NCBI GenBank assembly: GCA_006247105.1
Contig: CM016927.1
Coordinates: 434,001 to 498,000 of the forward strand
Direction of reading: 5' to 3'
Length of the DNA: 64,000 nucleotides
DNA from: Giardia muris
Lineage: Eukaryota; Fornicata; Diplomonadida; Hexamitidae
The notes under the pieces were generated by a model. That model was not told where the DNA came from, searched no databases, and saw nothing but the letters and a program-made list of their open reading frames with translations. The position numbers and the translations under genes were made by a program. Position 1 is the stretch's first letter. Each line of letters begins with the position of its first letter. This document shows, in pieces, positions 26,528 through 32,658 of the stretch.

Positions 26528-27490
26528 TCACTGGAAGCCGTGGAGGACGACCTCGAAGTGGAGCGTCGCGTCGGGCGGGATGTCGGGCGGGACGCCCTTC
26601 TTCCCGTAGCCGAGGTGGGGCGGGACGACGATCAGGCGCTTCCCCCCGGCCCGCATCCCCGCGACCCCGATGTCCCAGCCCGAGATGACCTCCCCGACCC
26701 CGACGCGGAACTTGAACTTCTTCCCGCGCGTCTCGTCGAGGACGCGCCCGTTCGCGTCCCCGAGGCGGAGGACGTAGCCGACCGACGCGCGCTGGCCCTG
26801 CTTGACGCCCGGCCCGCTGCCCTCGACGACGTCGCAGACCTTGACGCCGCGGACGTCGCGGAACACGGGGCCGCCCGCGTCCTTCCTCTTCTTCTCGGCC
26901 TTCCCGTCCCTCGGCTTCTGCTCTTCCCGCTTCTCTCCTCGCCTCTCGTCCCGCTCATCCCGCCTCTCCTCCTGCGCGAGGACGTCCCGCCGGTTCTCCT
27001 CGAGCCTCCGCTTGATCGCCTCCCGCGCCTCCGCGGCGCCCTTCCGCGCGGGCTCCGCGGGGTACGCGGCGAGGTCGCCGCAGCCGTCGCAGCCGCTCCC
27101 CTCGTCGTCCCCGCTCTCGTCCCCGTCCAGGCGCGTCTCGATCGTCCCGAAGACGCTGACCGGCCCCGCGCCCCGGGCGAGGGAGAGCGCGACGCGCTCC
27201 GCGTGGGCGCTCAGGGGGATCTCGAGCCGGACCGCCTCGACCCGGCCCGGGACCAGGCGGGCGACGACCGCCCGCGCCGGCGCCGCGTGCCCGTGCGTCA
27301 GCTCGACGACGTGCGGCTCGTCGCCCTCGAAGCCCGCCGCGAACGCGACGCCCCGCAGCGTCACGAGCGCGTCCGGCTGCATCGGAACCACCGCCGTCGC
27401 CGCCCCCGTCAGCTCGAACGAGAACGGGACGCTGAGGTGCCGCCCGAGCGCGAGCATCCGCCCCCCGAAGCTGACCTCCTCCGCGCTCAT
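26528..27490 (-). CDS. Nuclear FKBP-type prolyl isomerase with nucleoplasmin-like N-terminus (Fpr3/Fpr4/FKBP46 type)
   Basis: A histone-chaperone-type FKBP of 320 aa. Residues 1-115 look like the nucleoplasmin-like fold of this class (beta-rich, ending in VALSLARGAGPVSVFGTIE). An acidic patch follows at about 120-140 (Asp/Glu/Gly/Cys), then a Lys/Arg/Glu-rich linker. The C-terminal FKBP domain (about 212-320) has the expected active-site stretches DVVEGSG, VGVGEVISGWDIGVAGM, LGYGKKGVPPDIPPDATLHFEV. The trio of nucleoplasmin fold, acidic/basic linker and FKBP is diagnostic of nuclear FKBPs acting on histones and rDNA chromatin. The start Met follows an A-run on its own strand (GGAAAAAGAA). The neighbouring divergent gene is Kri1-like, so two nucleolar-type genes share the 85-bp spacer. 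Confidence 0.9.
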   Translation of the reverse strand: MSAEEVSFGGRMLALGRHLSVPFSFELTGAATAVVPMQPDALVTLRGVAFAAGFEGDEPHVVELTHGHAAPARAVVARLVPGRVEAVRLEIPLSAHAERVALSLARGAGPVSVFGTIETRLDGDESGDDEGSGCDGCGDLAAYPAEPARKGAAEAREAIKRRLEENRRDVLAQEERRDERDERRGEKREEQKPRDGKAEKKRKDAGGPVFRDVRGVKVCDVVEGSGPGVKQGQRASVGYVLRLGDANGRVLDETRGKKFKFRVGVGEVISGWDIGVAGMRAGGKRLIVVPPHLGYGKKGVPPDIPPDATLHFEVVLHGFQ

Positions 27491-27575
27491 TTCTTTTTCC
27501 CGGAAAGGCGCCCGCTACGCTACGTCGGATTGCGGGCGACGTACTTTTTTGCGCCCCCCCCGATTTCCTTTTCCG
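27491..27575. promoter_or_regulatory. 85-bp divergent spacer between FKBP and Kri1-like genes
   Basis: T-rich or A-rich tracts sit at both ends next to the two ATGs (TTCTTTTTCCC at the left, CGATTTCCTTTTCCG at the right), with a G+C-rich middle, a run of T at about 27545 and a run of C at about 27554. The CGATTTC word recurs before the Pus10 gene (28182-28188). Probably a bidirectional promoter. Confidence 0.45.
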
Positions 27576-28163
27576 ATGGAGACGTCGAGCGACCCGTCGG
27601 ACGGAGAAGCCGACGGCCGGCGGACCCTGCGGACGATCGCGCTGATCCGCGCGCGCGCCCCGGGCGTCCTCGACGGGGCGACCCGGGTCTTCGCGGAGGC
27701 GGAGGACGCAGGGGCGGCGGAGGCGGCAGAGGCGGCGCCGCTCGACGAGGCCGACGCGTTCCTCCAGCGGTTCCTGCGGACGCGCGCGTGGGCCGGGGCG
27801 GGCGAGGCGGGGCCAGAAGGCAGCGACGCGTCGGCGTCCGAGCGGCAGTTGGAGGCTCAGGACCGCTACGAGGACGCGTACAACCGCGGCGACGCCGACG
27901 AGGTCCGCCACGTCCTGTCGTACGCGCGGGGCGCGTTCGAGACGGCGCGCGAGCGGCGCTCGAGGCGGGCGGAGCAGCGGCGGCGGCGGCAGCAGCGGCG
28001 ACGCGACGAGGACGCCGAGCACGCCCGCTTCCGCTACACCCCAGTCGCCCCGGAGAGCCTCGGCCTGTCGCCCGCCGAGATCCTCCTCGCGTCCGACGAC
28101 GAGCTCGCGCGGCGCGAACGCGAGCAGCGGCGCGGGCGCTCCGACGCGCGCCGCAGACGGTGA
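27576..28163 (+). CDS. Minimal Kri1-like 40S ribosome-biogenesis factor
   Basis: Kri1 is a nucleolar protein needed for early 18S rRNA processing. This 195-aa protein keeps three family landmarks in order: a DEADAFLQRFLRTRAWAG block (about 60-78), matching the DEFLRxYIxxxxW region; a DRYEDAYN segment (about 91-98) followed by an ARGAFETARERRSRR stretch, matching the FExxYNFRFEE/YPRxxExSxR region; and the C-terminal FRYTPVAPESLGLSPAEILLASDDEL (about 154-180), matching the FRYREVxPxxFGLxxxDIL.ADDxxL block. Kri1 is usually 500-700 aa, so this copy is strongly reduced. The start is the only Met in this frame before the conserved part. It is followed by AGTGAA two bases after the stop. Confidence 0.72.
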   Translation: METSSDPSDGEADGRRTLRTIALIRARAPGVLDGATRVFAEAEDAGAAEAAEAAPLDEADAFLQRFLRTRAWAGAGEAGPEGSDASASERQLEAQDRYEDAYNRGDADEVRHVLSYARGAFETARERRSRRAEQRRRRQQRRRDEDAEHARFRYTPVAPESLGLSPAEILLASDDELARREREQRRGRSDARRRR

Positions 28164-28164
28164 G

Positions 28165-28170
28165 AGTGAA
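28165..28170 (+). promoter_or_regulatory. AGTGAA polyadenylation signal of the Kri1-like gene
   Basis: AGTGAA begins two bases after the TGA (28161-28163) and fits the AGTRAA consensus. It lies in the 28-bp gap before the Pus10 ATG. Confidence 0.5.
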
Positions 28171-28191
28171 AACCGCCTTTTCGATTTCTCC

Positions 28192-29763
28192 ATGGCGGAC
28201 GCGGGCGAAGAGAACGCGGTCGCCGCGCACCTCCTCGCGCAGGGCGTCTGCCGCTTCTGCGTCCTCCGCTTCCTCGGCCGAGACGACCCCGACGCCTTCC
28301 AGCGCGCCGCCGCAGAGGGCGCAGGTGCAGACGCAGACGCCGGCGAAAACAGCCGCTGCCCGACGTGCCTCGGCATCCTCCCGCGCGTCGCGGCGCCCGG
28401 GTTCTGCGAGGCCGTCGTCGGGGCGTTCGCGGCCGCGGGCTTCGTCGCCCCCGCATTCCTCCTGACCGTCGCGACCCCCGCCTGCCTCATCCCGCGCGAC
28501 GCGCTCGCCCTCCACGAGCTCTTCGGCTGCCGGACGTGCGACGGGGCCGTGCGCGCCGCGGACGGCGAGAAGGGCGCCTCCCTGCGCGCCCGCCTGGCCC
28601 ACGTCGTCCCCGTCAAGCGCGCGTTGAAGCTGCTGCTCGGCCCGCGGCTCTCAGCGGCCCTGCGCCTCCCGGTCGCCGCCGACGCCCCGCTCCGCTACGC
28701 GCTCGTCGTCGAGGCGGCCGGCCTCCCGCCCGTCGAGCTTCCAAAGCAGCTCGTCGACTCGCGCCGCCGCAGAGACCACGCGGTCCTGCGGCGCCGGGGC
28801 GTCCCGAACGACGCGATCGTCACTGGCGCCCTGACGGAGCTCGTCCGCGACGCCGTCGACGACCACGCACTCCTCGCCGCCCTCTGCCGCGCCCGGACGC
28901 CGCTCCGCCTCGCCGACGACCCCCGCGTCCTCTTCCGCGGCGCCCTTGAGCGCGATCCCGTCTTCGTCGCCGCCCGCTACTTGAAGCTCCAACGCTATCT
29001 GCCGCAGACCGGCGACGGCGAGGACACAGAGGCGGCAGACGAAACAGAGGCGGCAGAGGAGAACGGAGCAGAAACGGGCGCCCCCGCTGATTCGGACGGC
29101 GCTGTCTCGGGTGCTTTGGGCGGCTCGGTCGCCGCGCTCATCCAGCCGGCGTTCATCCGCTTCGGCCACGCAGACGGAGCGACATTCCACGCCGCAGGCC
29201 GAGAGGACGTCGACGTCCGCATGCGGGGCGACGGGCGCCCGTTCCTCGTCGAGCTCCGCAACAGCCGCGACGGGCATCTGCGCAACTGGGCGGCCTTTGA
29301 GGCGGGCGTGGCGGGCCTCGAGGCGAACGGCCCCATCGCCGTCGTCGGGCCCGTGAAGGTCGTCGACTCCGCGACGGCCCTGAAACGCCTCTCGGAAGGC
29401 AGCGCGGACAAGCAGAAGACGTACCGCGCCCTCTGCTGGGCGTCGCGGAGCCTCCCAGACGCTGCCTTCGAAGCCCTCGCGAGTATTTCCGAACTCCAAA
29501 TTGCCCAGCAGACCCCCCTGCGCGTCCTGCACCGCCGGACGCTCCTCCGACGTGCCCGGACAATCACGCAGCTCCGGCTTGAGAAGCGGCTCGGCACCCG
29601 CTACTTCGTCCTGACGATCACGGCCCAGGCCGGGACGTACATCAAGGAGTTCTGCAACGGAGACTGCGGCCGCACCCGCCCGGCCCTCGGCGACCTCCTC
29701 GGCGCTGACATCGAGATCCTCCAGCTCGACGTCGTCGAGGTCGAAATGGCCTGGCCGCCCTGA
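28192..29763 (+). CDS. PUS10: tRNA pseudouridine synthase Pus10
   Basis: Pus10 makes pseudouridine 54/55 in tRNA in archaea and eukaryotes. The 523-aa product has the N-terminal zinc cluster (C20/C23 and C56/C59), then a THUMP-containing region. The catalytic block GREDVDVRMRGDGRPF follows, with the presumed nucleophile D341. The signature C-terminus is QQTPLRVLHRR, TAQAGTYIKEF and GRTRPALGDLLGADIEILQLDV, ending in WPP. Length is normal for the family. An acidic Glu/Ala/Asp-rich insertion of about 40 residues lies near residues 280-315. The gene ends 7 bp from the convergent 541-aa gene. Confidence 0.95.
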   Translation: MADAGEENAVAAHLLAQGVCRFCVLRFLGRDDPDAFQRAAAEGAGADADAGENSRCPTCLGILPRVAAPGFCEAVVGAFAAAGFVAPAFLLTVATPACLIPRDALALHELFGCRTCDGAVRAADGEKGASLRARLAHVVPVKRALKLLLGPRLSAALRLPVAADAPLRYALVVEAAGLPPVELPKQLVDSRRRRDHAVLRRRGVPNDAIVTGALTELVRDAVDDHALLAALCRARTPLRLADDPRVLFRGALERDPVFVAARYLKLQRYLPQTGDGEDTEAADETEAAEENGAETGAPADSDGAVSGALGGSVAALIQPAFIRFGHADGATFHAAGREDVDVRMRGDGRPFLVELRNSRDGHLRNWAAFEAGVAGLEANGPIAVVGPVKVVDSATALKRLSEGSADKQKTYRALCWASRSLPDAAFEALASISELQIAQQTPLRVLHRRTLLRRARTITQLRLEKRLGTRYFVLTITAQAGTYIKEFCNGDCGRTRPALGDLLGADIEILQLDVVEVEMAWPP

Positions 29764-29770
29764 GCGCCCA

Positions 29771-31396
29771 TTACTTGACGGCCTCGCGGCGCTGCCGGGC
29801 CTCGATGTACCAGTCGTCGGTGATATGGGCGTTGAGCCACTCGTGCTGGCCGCCGTGGCGCCGCTGCTGCCGCTGCTGCGCAGGGCCCTCGATCCGGAGC
29901 TCGTCGTTGACCCGCGCCTCGGCGTCCGCGTAGCGGACGCTGAAGAGACTCGCGCTCGCGGCCCGCAGATCCCGCAGGAGGTACGCGGCCCCCTCGGCAC
30001 CCCGGAACGCCGGAACCCGCCGCCCGTCCTTCAACGACGCGCGCGTGTAAATCGTGATCGGCGTCCGCTTGAAGATGAACGTCCTCCTCGGCTCCTGAAT
30101 CTCCGTCCTGTACAGTCCGAGCTCCCGCGCCTCCAGCTTCTTCTCGATGACCTCCTTGTACGCCGGTGACCTCTGCGGGTCATCTCGCAACGCTGCCAAG
30201 CTCGCCAGGCCCCCCACCAAGCTTCCTGCCGTCCCCGTCGTCCCCAACGCTCCTTTCAGGTGCGTCGTGTTCGTCATATTCGTTGTCGTCACATTCGTCA
30301 CGCTCAACGAGAACTGACTACGGGCGTCGTCTCTGTCACCCGCGTCGTGGCGGCTCAGCTCGTCCATGACGCGCTCGTATAGCCTCTCAACGAAGGCATC
30401 GTCGATCCGCCCGCACTCCGCAAGCCCGCCGCGCAGGAGCAGCTCCCGGTCGAGCTGGGGGAGGACGTATGCGAGCTCAATCCCGTTGGCGTAGACGTCG
30501 AGCGCCCGGTCGAGGTCCTCGGGCTCCCAGACGTGGTACGGCGGGACCGCAATGATCGGGTCCTCCCGCGTTGGCTCTTTCAGGATCCGCTGGTCCGCGT
30601 AGAGCGCCCGGAAGACGTGCGTGAAGGGGTACGGGAGGTCCTTCAGCGCCCAGAGCCCGTAGAAGCGTTTCCGTTCCTCCCCGCAGTCCTCCCCAGCCCG
30701 CCGGCAGATGTGGAGCCCGACCCGGACGAGGTACGCCTGCATCGTTAGCAGATCGACCCCCGCCTTCCCCCGCTCTCCCGCCAGCAACAGCGTCGCCTCC
30801 GCGAGCGCGACCCCGACTGCGCTCGCCGCCGTCCCCGCAGACGCGATGCTGCTCGCCGCTACTCCCGTTCCCGCTCCCGCTTGGCCCCAACGCCTGAACG
30901 TCTTCAGGTCCAGCTGGATGTCGACGGAGACCTCGTCGTCCCCGATCGTGACGGCGCAGTTCCCGAAGAGGGCCAGGATGAAGCAAATCTCGACGAAGTA
31001 GAGGCGGTTCCCGACCTGCTTCCCGGGGACGAAGGTGACGGGGACCTGGCGGCCTCGCGCCTTCAGGCACGCAGCGAGCGCCCGGACGCGCTCTCGCGGC
31101 GTCTCAGCCAGCGGGACCACGTGGAGGTCGACGTCGATGCTGAAGCCGATGTCCTGGAGGACCTTCTGCAGGTGCTCCATCAACTGAGCCCCGTTGAAGG
31201 AGGCCTCACGCCGCTGTGCCCGCTGCGCCTGCTCCAGCGCCCGCCCGTACAATTGGTAGAAGAGCCCATAGCCGATCAGGTCGACCGGGCAGACGCCCTG
31301 CTGGACGATCCAGTCCTTCCGGACCCGGCAGCCTCCCTCGCCCTCCTCGAGCTCGACGAAGCTGTGGGCGGCAGAGGCGGCAGCGGAGGCAGCCAT
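29771..31396 (-). CDS. Unrecognised 541-aa protein
   Basis: I take the start at 31396 (MAASAAASA); a longer reading to 31729 would overlap the next gene. Mixed alpha/beta composition: VDLIGYGLFYQLYGRALEQAQR (about 38-59) and QLMEHLQKVLQDIGFSIDVDLHV early; a hydrophobic stretch LYFVEICFILALFGNCAVTIG in the middle that could be a buried strand or a single membrane segment; a Thr/Asn-rich low-complexity run (VTNVTTTNMTNTTH) near residue 385; and RTFIFKRTPITIYTRASLKDGRRVPAFRG near the end. No family recognised. It lies between Pus10 (convergent) and another unknown on the same strand, 47 bp downstream of it. Confidence 0.75.
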   Translation of the reverse strand: MAASAAASAAHSFVELEEGEGGCRVRKDWIVQQGVCPVDLIGYGLFYQLYGRALEQAQRAQRREASFNGAQLMEHLQKVLQDIGFSIDVDLHVVPLAETPRERVRALAACLKARGRQVPVTFVPGKQVGNRLYFVEICFILALFGNCAVTIGDDEVSVDIQLDLKTFRRWGQAGAGTGVAASSIASAGTAASAVGVALAEATLLLAGERGKAGVDLLTMQAYLVRVGLHICRRAGEDCGEERKRFYGLWALKDLPYPFTHVFRALYADQRILKEPTREDPIIAVPPYHVWEPEDLDRALDVYANGIELAYVLPQLDRELLLRGGLAECGRIDDAFVERLYERVMDELSRHDAGDRDDARSQFSLSVTNVTTTNMTNTTHLKGALGTTGTAGSLVGGLASLAALRDDPQRSPAYKEVIEKKLEARELGLYRTEIQEPRRTFIFKRTPITIYTRASLKDGRRVPAFRGAEGAAYLLRDLRAASASLFSVRYADAEARVNDELRIEGPAQQRQQRRHGGQHEWLNAHITDDWYIEARQRREAVK

Positions 31397-31443
31397 TTTG
31401 TGTTTCTTCTCTCTTCTCTCCACCCACCGCTTCACTCCGACCC

Positions 31444-32307
31444 TCACGCCTCCGGGAGCGGGGCGTCGGCGGCCGTATGGACGCTCCGGACGCTCTGTAC
31501 GCTGCGCAGGCTCAGGGTGCTCGCGTCGCTCGGCTCGCCCAGCTTGTATGCCTCGAGGTCCTCTTCGGCCTCCCGCTCCTCCTCGACAGGGAGAAGCTTC
31601 GACGCCGCGTTCAGTGGGGAGCGCTGCGGGATGCCGGCCCTCCTCAGCCCGTATGCGACGCTCATCCGGCGGGCGTTGAACTTCGCCTCGGCGATCTGGG
31701 GGGCGTCGCGTAGGGCTGATGGCGGGCATGCCAGGCTGTGCCGGCGGTAGCGCGTCAGCGTCTCCGGGTCGTAGAGCGTCTCAGAATACATCGAAACCAG
31801 CGGGAGCTTCGTCATCCCATCGAAGCAGCAGGTCGGCGGCCCGTAGCGGAAGCGCAGGTCGTGTTTGACCTTCCCGACCAGCTCGTCATGCACCCTGAAA
31901 TACTCGACGGAATCGGGCCTCAGCTGCCGATACGCCGGGTCGTCCCGCATCAGCTGCGCCACTCGTCTCCTCGCGGCCAAGTCATACTCGTTCAGGATTG
32001 CCGTTGCCTGGTACCGCTGCGTCGGGTCGACGTAGTCGTCCGCCCCGCTCTTCATCATCGCCTCACTCTCCTCCCGATAGAAGTCCGGGTTCCGCATCTC
32101 CTCCGGCCGCGCCAGCATCGCCTTCGGGTCCGTCAGGATCGACGGCTGGAGCGCCTCAAAGCCGTCCAGCCCGCTCGTGAACGCGTCCGCGCGTGTGTGC
32201 AGGTGCTCGTGGAACTGGTACCCGCTGATGTCCGCCAGCCTAAAGTCGGCCCCGGCAACCTCGCTCTCGCCCCCTTGTTCCTTCTCGTCCCTCCCTTGGT
32301 GGTCCAT
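31444..32307 (-). CDS. Unrecognised 287-aa protein
   Basis: The start is set at 32307 (MDHQGRDEKE), because a run of nine A residues on the coding strand stands immediately before that ATG, as at other starts here; an in-frame ATG nine codons upstream is the alternative. The central part is evenly mixed and rich in Tyr, Arg and Asp (FREESEAMMKSGADDYVD-like helices, VEYFRVHDELVGKVKHDLRFRYGPPTCCFDGMTKLPL). The C-terminus is Ser/Leu/Val repeats (TLSLRSVQSVRSVH). No family recognised. Small Tyr/Arg-rich soluble proteins of this type are often microtubule associated, but nothing here proves it. Confidence 0.72.
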   Translation of the reverse strand: MDHQGRDEKEQGGESEVAGADFRLADISGYQFHEHLHTRADAFTSGLDGFEALQPSILTDPKAMLARPEEMRNPDFYREESEAMMKSGADDYVDPTQRYQATAILNEYDLAARRRVAQLMRDDPAYRQLRPDSVEYFRVHDELVGKVKHDLRFRYGPPTCCFDGMTKLPLVSMYSETLYDPETLTRYRRHSLACPPSALRDAPQIAEAKFNARRMSVAYGLRRAGIPQRSPLNAASKLLPVEEEREAEEDLEAYKLGEPSDASTLSLRSVQSVRSVHTAADAPLPEA

Positions 32308-32658
32308 ATTTTTTTTTCCCCTCATCTTCCTCAACGGCTGCCGGGAAATCTCGTCTCGTCCCTCGTCCGGGAAAAAAGACGAGCACCACTTTCCGCATGC
32401 ACCTTCCCCTCCTAGCCCCTTTCTTCCTCTCCCTCCTCACTTCTCCTCATTCCCTTCTTCTTCCGTGGTCGATGGCCGGTTTTTGGATTTTGGCCCCGTC
32501 CCCCTCGAATGTAGATCGAATCAGATCAGTAAAGACAAGGGTAGACGGGGGAACACGAGTACAGATGGTAATCCACGCCTCTTCCGCCTTCCTTCGTGTT
32601 CCTCCGCCTCTCCCCTCCGCCCCTAAAACCCTCGGCTCAAACAATTGCGAGGGCGTCG
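32308..32658. other. 351-bp divergent spacer, the only long gene-free stretch
   Basis: No convincing protein gene is visible. The left end is the T-run before the minus-strand ATG at 32307, followed by pyrimidine-rich plus-strand sequence (CCTCCC, CTTCTTCC repeats, about 32400-32465). An inverted copy of the AAAATCCAAAAACC element lies at 32476-32493, and a less G+C-rich segment with AATCAGATCAGTAAAGACAAGG follows at about 32518-32541. I see no tRNA cloverleaf. The overlapping open frames have skewed Pro/Ser/Leu composition and look accidental. A small non-coding RNA read leftward from the element is possible. Confidence 0.5.
32476..32493 (-). promoter_or_regulatory. Inverted AAAATCCAAAAACCGG element in the long spacer
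   Basis: On the minus strand this reads CAAAATCCAAAAACCGG, the same word found just upstream of the ATGs at 23303 and 24006. It lies about 170 bp before the nearest minus-strand start codon, far beyond normal leader length for such a genome, so it may start a non-coding transcript or be a relic. Confidence 0.4.

Noticed and set aside
24518..28465. 1315-codon open frame on the plus strand
   Set aside because: It runs antisense or out of frame to the cyclase, FKBP and Kri1-like genes. Its product is Arg/Pro/Ala monotony, a by-product of high G+C.
26955..28616. 553-codon minus-strand frame opposite Kri1 and Pus10
   Set aside because: Covers two genes with recognised families on the other strand; low-complexity Arg/Ala/Gly product.
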